Shown piece after piece: positions 8,188 to 16,087 of a stretch of 43,854 nt of DNA. The DNA lies in the NCBI GenBank assembly GCA_024331045.1, contig JANDJC010000023.1:1-43854 (forward strand). Reading direction: 5' to 3'. Each line of letters opens with the position of its first letter. Positions within the stretch are counted from its first letter, which is position 1. The notes beneath the pieces are model-generated. The model saw only the letters and a program-made list of their open reading frames with translations. It was not told the DNA's origin and ran no database searches. Position numbers and translations under genes: made by a program. This DNA is from Nitrospira sp. (GTDB lineage: Bacteria; Nitrospirota; Nitrospiria; Nitrospirales; Nitrospiraceae).

Positions 8188-9351
8188 GTGAACAAACGCG
8201 GTGTGCTCATGATTCGTCGGAATGGTGGAAACTGGGGTCGATCGGTCCTGCTCGTTCTCGTGGTTCTTCTGATCGGCGTTGCGCTGGCCGCCTGGAAATA
8301 TGAATCGCTCCAAGCGGAACGGGCCGGCTCAGCCGATCAGCCTGAGCCGATGGAAACCGTCGCCGTCGCCGTGGCACGGGCCGTTCACCATCGTCCCATG
8401 ACCGTCTCGGTGGGGACGGTGCTGGCCCTTCGCTCGGTCATGCTGAAGAACGAACTCGCCGGCACGGTTCGGGAAGTCCGGCTCACGCCCGGGCAGATCG
8501 TCGAGCAGGGGGCGCTGTTGGTCGCTCTTGACGTCTCCGTCGAGGAGGCCGAGCTCAAGGCCCACGAGGTTCAAGCCGCGCTGGCCAGAAAAGTCCTGGC
8601 TCGCAGACAGCACCTGACGGAGGAGTTCGCCACGACGCAGGAAGAAGTCGATCGTGCGCGCGCCGATCTGGAGGTGGCGGAAGCGCAGATCGCCCGCACC
8701 AAGGCCGTCATTGCCCGCAAGACCATTCGGGCTCCGTTTCGCGCTCGGGTGGGGATCGCGGACGTTCATCCCGGCCAATACCTGGAGGAGGGAACCTTCT
8801 TGACGACCCTTCAGAGCGTTGACGATGCGGTACACGTGGATTTCACCGTTCCGCAACAGGTCGCGGCGACCTTACGGAACGGCGAGACGGTCGAGGTTGT
8901 TCCGGCCGGCGATCTCCCCGCGATAACGGCCAAGATCGTCGCCATCGACGCGCGCGTGGACCCGACGACGCGCAACGCCGTCGTGCGCGCGCGAATAGAA
9001 CGTGCGGGTGGGACTCCGGCGCCCGGCTCTTCGGTGCGAGTCCGCGTGCCGGTGGGCCCGTCTCGGGCGGCCGTCGCCGTTCCGGCGAGCGCGCTGCGAA
9101 AGGGGCCGGCCGGAGACCAGGTCTTTGTGCTGGCGGCGGACCGGGACGGGAGAACCAGGGCTTGGGCCCGCCGGGTCGAAAGCGGGACCCTGGTGGGAGA
9201 CGAGGCCGTCATCCATGAAGGATTGGCTGCCGGCGAACAGGTCGCCGCCTCCGGCTCCTTCAAACTGCGCGATGGAGTGTTGGTGAGCGTGACGGGACCA
9301 GCCGAGCCTCGATCCGACGAAGGCAGAAAAACCGCCGAGCCCGCACGATAA
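8188..9351 (+). CDS. RND efflux periplasmic adaptor (HlyD/MFP family)
   Basis: A 387-residue membrane-fusion protein that would bridge the RND pump to an outer-membrane channel. An N-terminal membrane anchor lies at about residues 18-36. Then come a lipoyl/barrel-sandwich half (LKNELAGTVREVRLTPGQIVEQGALLVALD at about 92-121, given here as position only for the core), a helical hairpin (about 125-170), the second lipoyl half (IRAPFRARVGIADVHPGQ), and beta-barrel and membrane-proximal domains. Start is GTG at 8188, with ATG at 8209 (MIRRNGG) as an alternative; neither has a strong ribosome binding site. The stop lies 4 bases before the RND transporter start, so the two are surely one operon. 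No lipobox is present, so anchoring is by the helix. Confidence 0.88.
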   Translation: MNKRGVLMIRRNGGNWGRSVLLVLVVLLIGVALAAWKYESLQAERAGSADQPEPMETVAVAVARAVHHRPMTVSVGTVLALRSVMLKNELAGTVREVRLTPGQIVEQGALLVALDVSVEEAELKAHEVQAALARKVLARRQHLTEEFATTQEEVDRARADLEVAEAQIARTKAVIARKTIRAPFRARVGIADVHPGQYLEEGTFLTTLQSVDDAVHVDFTVPQQVAATLRNGETVEVVPAGDLPAITAKIVAIDARVDPTTRNAVVRARIERAGGTPAPGSSVRVRVPVGPSRAAVAVPASALRKGPAGDQVFVLAADRDGRTRAWARRVESGTLVGDEAVIHEGLAAGEQVAASGSFKLRDGVLVSVTGPAEPRSDEGRKTAEPAR

Positions 9352-9355
9352 GGCC

Positions 9356-12300
9356 ATGCACCCCGAGTCCGCCAGACCGTCGCTCACCAATCTGTTCATC
9401 ACGCATCCCGTGTTGGCGATCGTCGTCAATCTCGTGATCCTGATCGTGGGCTGGCGGGCGTTGATCGCCTTGCCGGTGCAACAGTATCCCACCATCGAGA
9501 ACTCGGAGGTGGTCATTAAGACCCTCTACTATGGCGCGAGCGCCGAGACGGTGCAGGGCTTTGTCAGCACGCCGATCGAACGGGCCGTATCTTCCATCAG
9601 CGGCGTCGATTACGTGGAGTCGACCAGCCGGGCCGGCGTCAGCACGGTGACCGTCCATCTGAAGTTGAACCACAGCAGCACGGCGGCGCTGGCCGAGGTG
9701 ACGGCGCGGCTTCAGCAGGTACGTTCGGAACTGCCGCCGGAAGCCGAGCCGCCGACGATCGACGTCCAACGGGCGGATCGGCCGTATGCGTCCTTCTATT
9801 TGAGTTTCAGCTCGCATGAACGCACGGTGCCGGCAATTACTGATTGGCTGTTGCGCACGTTGCAGCCTCAGCTTGCGACGTTGCCCGGCGTCCAGCGGGT
9901 CACCTTCGAGGGCGAGCGGCAGATCGCCATGCGGGTGTGGATCGATCCCGATCGTCTCGCCTCGTTCAACCTCTCGCCCGGCGACGTGCAGAGCGCGCTC
10001 CGACGCAACAATTACTTGGCCGCCGTCGGACGGACCAAGGGCAATCTCGTGCAGATCAACCTGCTCGCCGACACCGACTTGCGCTCGGCAGCCGAGTTTG
10101 AGGACCTGGTCGTGGCCGATCGGGCCGGCGCCATCATCAGACTCAAAGACGTGGCCGGGATCGAGCGCGACGCCGAGGAAGCCGTCATGGTGGCGAAGTA
10201 CGACGAGACCGAGGGGGTCTATCTCGGAATCTGGCCCGTGCCGGGTGTCAACGAAATCGACGTCGGGCGCCGGTTGCGCGAGGAAGTCGAGCGTATCCGT
10301 CCCACTTTGCCTCCCGACATCGACATGAAGTTGGTGTGGGACGCCACCATGTTCATTCGCAACGCGCTGGCGGAGATCACCAAGACCCTGTCTGAGACGA
10401 TCCTGATCGTCGCCGTGGTCGTGTTCGTCTTTCTGGGATCGGTGCGCACGGCGCTCGTGCCGCTCGTCGCCATGCCGGTGTCGCTGATCGGCGCGGCGGC
10501 GTTCATGGCCCTGTTCGGCTTCAGCCTCAACCTCTTGACGTTGCTCGCCATCGTGCTGGCCGTCGGCTTGGTGGTGGATGACGCGATCGTCGTCGTGGAG
10601 AACGTCGAGCGGCACGTGCGAATGGGACGGTCGCGAAAGGAGGCGGCCTACGCTGCCGCGCGCGAACTGGTCGGCCCCATCGTGGCGATGACGATCACGC
10701 TCGCCACGGTATACGCGCCGATCGGCTTTCAAGGCGGTCTGAGCGGGTCGCTGTTTCTGGAGTTTGCCATCACCCTGGCGGTGGCCGTGGTCTTGTCGGG
10801 GGTGGTCGCGGTGACGCTGTCGCCGGTGATGAGCGCCTGGTCCGTGCGCCCGCAGGGCCGGGAGGGGCTGTTGGCTCGACTGGTCGATCGGGCGTTTGCG
10901 TCTCTCCGCCGGATCTATGGGCGTCTCCTCGACGGCGCGTTGGCCATGCGGTGGAGCATCGTGGCCTCGGCGTTGCTGGTGACGGCGGCGGCCTGGCCGC
11001 TGTTTTTCTTTTCTCGCCAGGAGCTGGCTCCGGTGGAGGATCAAAGTCACATCAGCCTGTTTTTCGAGGCGGCGCCCGATTCCACCGTCGCCGCGACCAA
11101 CCGTGCGCACCTGGATGTCGTGCGGGCGATCGCCGCCATTCCGGAAACGGACTACACCTGGGCGCTCACTACGGCGTGGGGCGGTTTTGGGGGCATCGTC
11201 ACCAAGGATTGGCGCGAGCGGGCTCGCTCGACGGAAGAAATGTACGACGACGTGTACGGCGCGGTCTCACAGGTGCCGGGATTGCGGGTGTTCCCTCGGC
11301 TCGATCCCCCGCTGCCGACGCCGGGACAGTACGACGTCGAACTGGTGCTGCAAAGCGAGGGGTCGGCGGAAACGATGCTGGAGGCCGTGGCCGAGGTGCT
11401 CAGCGCCGCGTGGCGGAGCGGAAAATTCCTCTACGCGGACACCGATCTCAAAATCGACCTGCCCCAGGCGCGCGCCGTTCTGGACCGCGAGCGGATCGCC
11501 GATCTGGGGCTTGATCTGGCGGCGGTCGGACGAGAGCTGGGCACGTTGCTGGGCGGCGCCTATGTGAACCGGTTCAATTACTTTGACCGCAGCTACAAGG
11601 TCATCCCGCAGATCGGAGACAAGGATCGCGCGACCCTCGACCCGCTGCTCGACCTGAAGATCAAAACGCCGGGCGGGCAGTTGGTGCCGGTATCGACCTT
11701 CGCGCGCATCGAAACCGGCGTCGCCCCGCGAGCCTTGAATCGATTTCAGCAACGCCACGCCGCCCGCGTGTTTGGCGGGCTCAAGCCCGGCGTCACCAAA
11801 GAAGAGGGCCTTCGCGTGCTCGAAGCCGCGGCGGCGCCGCTGAGCCCGCTCGTTCACTTGGATTACGCCGGAGAATCCAGGCAACTGCGTCAGGAGGGAG
11901 CCGCCCTCACCGTCACCCTGGGCTTCGCGGTCGTCTTGATTTTCCTGGTGCTGGCCGCGCAGTTCAAAAGCTTCCGCGATCCGTTGATCGTCCTGCTCGG
12001 TTCGGTCCCGCTGGCCATCTCCGGCGCGCTGGTGGTCGGTTTTCTGGATTTGACGACGATCAATATCTATTCGCAAGTCGGACTGATTACGCTCGTCGGG
12101 TTGATCGCCAAGAACGGCATCCTCATCGTGGAGTTCGCCAATCAGTTGCAGGCGCAAGGATGTTCGCGCGAGGCGGCGGCGCGCGAGGCGGCACTGACGA
12201 GGCTGAGGCCCGTGTTGATGACCTCGGCGGCCACGGTCTTCGGTCATCTCCCGCTGGTGCTGGCGACGGGACCGGGCGCGGCCGCCCGCAACAGCATCGG

Positions 12301-12463
12301 GATGGTGTTGGTGACGGGCATGACGGTCGGCACGATCTTTACCCTGTTCGTCGTGCCGGTCTTTTACTCGTTGATCGCGGCGCGGCATGAGACGGTCGAA
12401 TCAAGCACGACGCCGGATGAGGTCGGTGATGAGAAGCTGACGTTGGCGGGGGTCGAGAGCTAG
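9356..12463 (+). CDS. RND-family efflux transporter (HAE1/MdtB-AcrB-like)
   Basis: A 1035-residue inner-membrane proton-driven pump of normal family length. TM1 is at about residues 19-38, a large periplasmic loop follows, then TM2-TM6 at about 340-500, a second periplasmic loop and TM8-TM12 (about 860-1020). The proton-relay pair is present as VVDDAIVVVEN with D408 and D409 in TM4. The family's AKNGILIVEF motif follows TM10. The FITHPVLAIVVNL start matches the N-terminal amphipathic segment of hydrophobe/amphiphile efflux pumps. The adaptor gene is immediately upstream. No TolC/OprM-type channel gene lies in the window, so a channel encoded elsewhere must serve. Substrate range cannot be predicted from this. 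Confidence 0.92.
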   Translation: MHPESARPSLTNLFITHPVLAIVVNLVILIVGWRALIALPVQQYPTIENSEVVIKTLYYGASAETVQGFVSTPIERAVSSISGVDYVESTSRAGVSTVTVHLKLNHSSTAALAEVTARLQQVRSELPPEAEPPTIDVQRADRPYASFYLSFSSHERTVPAITDWLLRTLQPQLATLPGVQRVTFEGERQIAMRVWIDPDRLASFNLSPGDVQSALRRNNYLAAVGRTKGNLVQINLLADTDLRSAAEFEDLVVADRAGAIIRLKDVAGIERDAEEAVMVAKYDETEGVYLGIWPVPGVNEIDVGRRLREEVERIRPTLPPDIDMKLVWDATMFIRNALAEITKTLSETILIVAVVVFVFLGSVRTALVPLVAMPVSLIGAAAFMALFGFSLNLLTLLAIVLAVGLVVDDAIVVVENVERHVRMGRSRKEAAYAAARELVGPIVAMTITLATVYAPIGFQGGLSGSLFLEFAITLAVAVVLSGVVAVTLSPVMSAWSVRPQGREGLLARLVDRAFASLRRIYGRLLDGALAMRWSIVASALLVTAAAWPLFFFSRQELAPVEDQSHISLFFEAAPDSTVAATNRAHLDVVRAIAAIPETDYTWALTTAWGGFGGIVTKDWRERARSTEEMYDDVYGAVSQVPGLRVFPRLDPPLPTPGQYDVELVLQSEGSAETMLEAVAEVLSAAWRSGKFLYADTDLKIDLPQARAVLDRERIADLGLDLAAVGRELGTLLGGAYVNRFNYFDRSYKVIPQIGDKDRATLDPLLDLKIKTPGGQLVPVSTFARIETGVAPRALNRFQQRHAARVFGGLKPGVTKEEGLRVLEAAAAPLSPLVHLDYAGESRQLRQEGAALTVTLGFAVVLIFLVLAAQFKSFRDPLIVLLGSVPLAISGALVVGFLDLTTINIYSQVGLITLVGLIAKNGILIVEFANQLQAQGCSREAAAREAALTRLRPVLMTSAATVFGHLPLVLATGPGAAARNSIGMVLVTGMTVGTIFTLFVVPVFYSLIAARHETVESSTTPDEVGDEKLTLAGVES

Positions 12464-12508
12464 GCGTCCCCGGATGATGCACGCGGGGGTGACGGCTGTA
12501 ACTAGGTC

Positions 12509-12544
12509 AACAAAAGGGGTCGAGGGAACAAAATGGGGGTCGGG
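12509..12544 (+). repeat. Imperfect 18-bp tandem repeat
   Basis: AACAAAAGGGGTCGAGGG (12509-12526) is followed directly by AACAAAATGGGGGTCGGG (12527-12544). The units share the AACAAAA head and a GGGGTCG core offset by one inserted base. Confidence 0.7.
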
Positions 12545-12550
12545 AGTCGT

Positions 12551-12961
12551 TTTTGATGATGGCGATCTAAAAGGAAATCAGATGCTTATCAAGCAGATCG
12601 CTGCACGGAGCTGTCCGCGATAGGCTGCGAATCCCGCAGTCTCTCCGGCTATCGCCCTGCCATATATCACGGTCACTCGCTCGATGCCAGCCAGGGAGGG
12701 GCTGTCCGATTTGTCTACGCCCTGTTTTCTTCAGAGGACAGGTGGCTGGATCATGGCCGTGCTGATGTCTTTGTGCGCGAGCAGTTTTTAGATTGCTGGG
12801 AAATGCTGATCTCTCGTATCTCGCCATGGAGTTCTTGTCAGACTTCGCGTTTGGTCTCGAATGTGGCCAGGCCTCATGGTGACACGTGGTCTCTTTGTCT
12901 GGAGAGCTGGAATCGTGCGGGGCAAACCACAGCGGCCATTATTACAGCATGGTCACATTGA
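12551..12961 (+). pseudogene. Possible decayed gene (unrecognised open frame)
   Basis: A plus-strand frame stays open for about 137 codons before TGA at 12959-12961. The only ATG is at 12773 and would give 62 residues (MREQFLDCWEMLISRI...). Upstream in-frame codons keep a protein-like composition (GYRPAIYHGHSLD, AVRFVYALFSSEDRW), so the 62-residue form is probably the tail of something longer whose start is lost. There is no ribosome binding site at either point. I do not recognise the family. It could also be chance, since the opposite strand has an 86-codon frame over the same bases. Its position next to a damaged toxin-antitoxin pair supports the view of an eroding accessory patch. Confidence 0.25.
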
Positions 12962-12990
12962 CTCACTACAGGCCGGTTGCTCCCAATTTG

Positions 12991-13010
12991 GGATCATGCT
13001 GGATCATGCT
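12991..13010 (+). repeat. Perfect 10-bp tandem duplication before higB
   Basis: GGATCATGCT is repeated head to tail (12991-13000, 13001-13010), ending 10 bases before the GTG proposed as the higB start. Each copy carries an ATG; the second (13006) is in frame with higB. Confidence 0.9.
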
Positions 13011-13020
13011 ATGGTGGCCC

Positions 13021-13316
13021 GTGCGCATCATTGCCAAGCGGACGCTGCGGAACTTCTGGAAGCGGCACCCAAAAGCCAAAGGTCCCTTGGAAGCCTGGCG
13101 CCAGGAGGTCGTGCGCGCGCGGATTGGACATCCCCATCGGCCGTCAAAGCGCACTTCCGTTCGGCCAGTGTTCTTTGGGGCAATCGGGTCGTTTTCAACG
13201 CGGCGGGTAATGAGTATTGGCTTGTCGTGAAGATCAACTATCCGTATCGTGTGGTCTATGTCCGATTCATCGGCATGCATGTCGAGTATGATGCCGTCGA
13301 TGCGACGATCATCTAA
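13021..13316 (+). pseudogene. higB: HigB-type toxin, frameshifted in a CG-repeat tract
   Basis: This region encodes an mRNA-interferase toxin of the HigB family split over two frames. The first frame from GTG 13021 reads VRIIAKRTLRNFWKRHPKAK and on to EAWRQEVVRA. The second frame continues DWTSPSAVKAHFRSASVL and ends with the family hallmark VVKINYPYRVVYVRFIGMH before TAA at 13316. The break falls in a run of four CG dinucleotides (13114-13121). Removing one CG joins the halves into 97 residues, the usual HigB length, with the EAWxxExxxADW junction expected for the family. A translated HigB would cleave mRNA at the ribosome. As written, the toxin is out of frame: a real inactivation, a slippage-prone switch, or an assembly error. 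ATG 13006 is an alternative start. Confidence 0.82.
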
Positions 13317-13332
13317 CAGACGAAGGGGCGAC

Positions 13333-13692
13333 GTGACCATTGCTCCGATCAAAACGCCCCGTGACTACGACTGGGCATTGGCCCGTATCGACCAACTGAT
13401 GGAGGCGAAGCCGGGCACGAAGGCCGGCGATGAGCTGGACGTGCTCACGACGCTCGTCGAGGCGTACGAGGCCAAGCATCACGCAATTTATCCTCCCGAC
13501 CCGATCGATGCGATCAGATTTCGGATGGATCAACTCGGCATGACGCGGAAGGATTTGGAATCGGTGTTGGGCGGGCGCGGACGTGTGTCGGAAATCCTGA
13601 CGAAGAAGCGAAATCTCTCGCTTGAGATGATTCGCCGGCTCCACCGCACGTTACACATCCCCCTGGAAAGCCTCATCGGCACCGCCGCTTAG
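13333..13692 (+). CDS. higA: HigA-type antitoxin (XRE/HTH family)
   Basis: A 119-residue antitoxin that would bind HigB and repress its own promoter. The N-terminal half has the family pattern APIKTPRDYDWALARIDQL and GDELDVLTTLVEAYEAKH. The C-terminal half is a helix-turn-helix: PIDAIRFRMDQLGMTRKDLESVLG, recognition region GRVSEILTKKRNLSLEMIRRLHR. Start is GTG at 13333, after GAAGGGG. An ATG at 13249 is in frame, but the 28 extra residues are low-complexity and lie inside higB. The gap to the higB stop is 16 bases, the usual toxin-first HigBA order. It appears intact although its toxin is frameshifted. Confidence 0.85.
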   Translation: MTIAPIKTPRDYDWALARIDQLMEAKPGTKAGDELDVLTTLVEAYEAKHHAIYPPDPIDAIRFRMDQLGMTRKDLESVLGGRGRVSEILTKKRNLSLEMIRRLHRTLHIPLESLIGTAA

Positions 13693-13755
13693 TCGCTCTT
13701 GTTTCCGGTCGATGTTCGTCTTCAGCCTCCCTGGCTTGACTCGTCTCTGATTCCT

Positions 13756-14805
13756 ATGATTAGGTCCCGTACGGCAATGATGATGCTTCGCTCCGTCCGT
13801 CTTGTGGTCGCGCTTGCGCTCCTGACCCTCTCGTCTGGTTGCCAGAAGGAGAGCGAATCCATCGTGTCGATTGCGCTCCATCCCAAGAATGCCAACATCC
13901 TCTACGTTGCCACGAATGACGCGGTTTACAAGTCGCGCGACGGGGGAACCACGTGGGAGCGATTTCCGAGCTTCAGCGCGAGGCGGGTGACGACGCTGGC
14001 TATCGATCCGCTCCTGCCCGCCACCGTCTATGCCGGGACGATGGGAGATGCGGTGTATAAGAGCCCGGACGGAGGGCAACGGTGGCTCCCTCACAATGTG
14101 GGACTTAAAGAACATGTGTCGTTCGTCAATCAATTTGTGTTCCATCCGGCGATGAATGAGGTCATCTATGTGGCGACCACCGTTGGTGTGTTCTACACCA
14201 AGGATGGAGGCCGGGCTTGGGAAGAACGGATGAATGGCATGAAGGAGGTTCACATCGTGACCTCGATCGCCATCAATCCCAAAGAGCCAGCGGTGTTGTA
14301 CGCCGGTACCACCGGCGGGATCTATCGGTCAGATGACGGTGGGATGAATTGGACAAAGATCAATAATGGGTTGATTCCGGAAACGGAATTGATGGGGGCC
14401 ATGGCCTTGGGAGTCAATGCCATCGAGATTGATCGGATCAACCCCGACATCGTGTACGCTGGCACGACCAAGGGGCTCTTCCGTTCCACAAATAAGGGCG
14501 ATCATTGGGAACGCATTGGCGAAGCGTTGCCAGATCCGTTTGTCTGTTGTCTTGTGCTCCATCCCTCTGACGCCGCGGTGTTGTACCTTGGCGGTCCGGC
14601 CGGCGTCTGGAAAAGCACCGATGGAGGCCGGACCTGGCAGGCCGTCAATCGAGGGCTTACGACGCTCAATATCAGGGCGTTAGTGCTGGCGCCGACGGAC
14701 CAGCAGACCCTCTATGCGGGGACGAACGGCAGTGGCCTCTATCGATCCACGGATGCTGGTGCCACCTGGGTGCAGGTTCCGCTCAAGGCGGCGCCGCCAC
14801 GGTAA
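13756..14805 (+). CDS. Seven-bladed propeller lipoprotein (Ycf48/BNR-like)
   Basis: A 349-residue exported lipoprotein. The signal is MIRSRTAMMMLRSVRLVVAL with lipobox LSSGC, so the cysteine at about residue 29 would be lipidated. The mature part has seven Asp-box-type repeats about 45 residues apart: SRDGGTTW, SPDGGQRW, TKDGGRAW, SDDGGMNW, STNKGDHW, STDGGRTW and STDAGATW. Each is preceded by a VLYAGT-like strand, as expected for a seven-bladed beta-propeller of the sialidase/Ycf48 type. Glycosidase catalytic residues are not evident, so a binding or assembly role is more likely than hydrolysis. The ATG at 13756 is used; ATGs at 13777-13783 would also leave a signal peptide. It is followed after 4 bases by the 106-residue gene and probably co-transcribed. 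Confidence 0.78.
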   Translation: MIRSRTAMMMLRSVRLVVALALLTLSSGCQKESESIVSIALHPKNANILYVATNDAVYKSRDGGTTWERFPSFSARRVTTLAIDPLLPATVYAGTMGDAVYKSPDGGQRWLPHNVGLKEHVSFVNQFVFHPAMNEVIYVATTVGVFYTKDGGRAWEERMNGMKEVHIVTSIAINPKEPAVLYAGTTGGIYRSDDGGMNWTKINNGLIPETELMGAMALGVNAIEIDRINPDIVYAGTTKGLFRSTNKGDHWERIGEALPDPFVCCLVLHPSDAAVLYLGGPAGVWKSTDGGRTWQAVNRGLTTLNIRALVLAPTDQQTLYAGTNGSGLYRSTDAGATWVQVPLKAAPPR

Positions 14806-14809
14806 TGCC

Positions 14810-15130
14810 ATGTCCGACGCCGTTGAGCTATTGGCTAAGGAATTCCGCGGTCACCTCGAGAGGTTTTACACCTGTCTCAAACTGGCTCCGCCCTACGACA
14901 GTGTCGAAAAAGCGATTCGAACTCTGATGGACCTTGTCCGACCGTTGCCCGACGCAGAACGGCAGCGCATCCTCGCCGATCCCTCCTCCCGCTGGAGCCT
15001 CTTTCGACAGGCCTTTGACCAAGCGGGCCTGACGAGGAAACATCGGGGCATCATCGTCGGCCTGGCGCGCAACCGGGCGGCCGTGGATTTGCCGGCCGAC
15101 TATGACCAGTTTTTGAATTTGTTTCTCTAA
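14810..15130 (+). CDS. Small conserved-looking protein of unknown function
   Basis: A 106-residue soluble, mostly helical protein (MSDAVELLAKEF...), with no signal peptide, cysteine cluster or known motif. A conserved-looking LTRKHRGIIVGLARNRAAVDLP segment lies near residues 77-98. It starts 4 bases after the propeller lipoprotein stops, so it is probably in the same transcript. A longer frame from 14714 only duplicates the end of that gene. I do not recognise the family. Confidence 0.6.
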   Translation: MSDAVELLAKEFRGHLERFYTCLKLAPPYDSVEKAIRTLMDLVRPLPDAERQRILADPSSRWSLFRQAFDQAGLTRKHRGIIVGLARNRAAVDLPADYDQFLNLFL

Positions 15131-15154
15131 CGGAGCGAGGGGCTGGAGCGACGA

Positions 15155-15891
15155 TCAGCAACGGGGCGAGCGTTCGAGGGTTTCCCGCAACTCTTCGTAC
15201 ACTTTGGTCAGGCGGCCGTTTTCCAATCGATATGACAGGATGACCGTGACGAGGCCCGTGATCAGCACGAGCGTAGCTCCGGCGACGAGTCCGATGCCCA
15301 GCAACGTGCCTTGAAGAGAGGAGAACCCCCCGTCCTCCGCGTAGATGACGACAAAGGCCAGCGATCCGAGCAGCACGGTTGCGAACCACAGTAGGGTGAT
15401 CAAGGCTGACGACCAGGGGATGCGTTTGACGCACAATGCCGTCAGGGTCTGCTCGCCGAGCGAAAGGTGGATTAGGCCTTTGAGGGGCCACGCGGTGCGG
15501 AAGCCCATCGAGAACAATCGATATTGGGGGCGTATCGCGATGACGGCGCGATCGGGATAAAACCGGGCCACACCGTGGGGCAGTCTCAGCAACCCCTCGG
15601 CGTCAAAACAGGCGCGCACGGTCCCCATGGCCTCGACACCCCATTGGTCTTGGCTACTCGCGACACGGCATCCGTATCGAATGGCATCGGGCGTCAGGCG
15701 GACAAAGTACAGCCAATCTGCCAAGACCAAACCGATGAACAGGAAACTGGCGAACACACCGGCGATAACCATGGCGATACTGATGGCGGCGATACCATCC
15801 CATAGCGGTCGGTGGCGAATCAAGAGAGCTGTGGCGCGACAGGTGCCTGATTGAAAGGCAATCAGGCCGGGATACGCAAGGGAAATGACCA
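15155..15891 (-). CDS. Membrane protein of unknown function (start uncertain)
   Basis: An integral membrane protein. Hydrophobic segments are visible around AAISIAMVIAGVFASFLFIG, then WSSALITLLWFATVLLGS and GTLLGIGLVAGATLVLI, with a hydrophilic region between the first and second. The C-terminal tail is charged (YRLENGRLTKVYEEL). The frame is open back to 16012, but the first 40 residues there are low-complexity and cover the proposed methyltransferase promoter at 15912-15940. I therefore place the start somewhere near 15891 (the first hydrophobic stretch LVISLAYPGL lies about there); the exact codon is not resolved. The family is not recognised. It is transcribed alone, toward the small gene at 14810. 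Confidence 0.5.
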
Positions 15892-15911
15892 AGGAGGTCG
15901 AAGAAGTTTGT

Positions 15912-15940
15912 TGACTCGCTTGGGGGACTTGGCTAGAGTA
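15912..15940 (+). promoter_or_regulatory. Sigma-70-type promoter for the methyltransferase gene
   Basis: TTGACT (15912-15917), a 17-base spacer, then TAGAGT (15935-15940). It would give a leader of about 140 bases to the ATG at 16088. It lies inside the longest reading of the divergent membrane-protein frame, which argues for a shorter version of that gene. Confidence 0.45.
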
Positions 15941-16087
15941 TGCCCCGTTTTGCGGTTTGGGCGGGTCTCTCGTGTTATCATAGGTTTCCCGCCTCGAGGG
16001 TTTCCCACCCACAGATCCGTAGCGGTTTCAGTTGCTTGGCGTCGTCCCGGAAACGCGACGCCCATCGTCCGAGGCTTGGAGGGAACG

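Larger units (their letters stand above)
12464..13005. other. 557-bp accessory gap (to 13020) with repeats and an orphan open frame
   Basis: Between the RND pump and the toxin gene no gene can be supported. The gap holds an imperfect 18-bp tandem repeat (12509-12544). It also holds a plus-strand open frame from about 12551 to the stop at 12961 with no ATG before 12773. The translated frame reads sensibly in places (SGYRPAIYHGHSLDASQGG), which suggests a decayed gene, but I do not recognise it. The base composition is lower in GC than the flanking RND gene. Confidence 0.5.

Noticed and set aside
9260..11110. 616-residue minus-strand frame
   Set aside because: A shadow of the RND transporter: extreme Arg/His/Asp content and no family marks. 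High-GC genes often produce such frames.
12861..13316. 151-residue frame covering the HigB region
   Set aside because: Only its last 60 residues are HigB-like. The start part is noise from another frame; the gene is better read as a frameshifted toxin from 13021.
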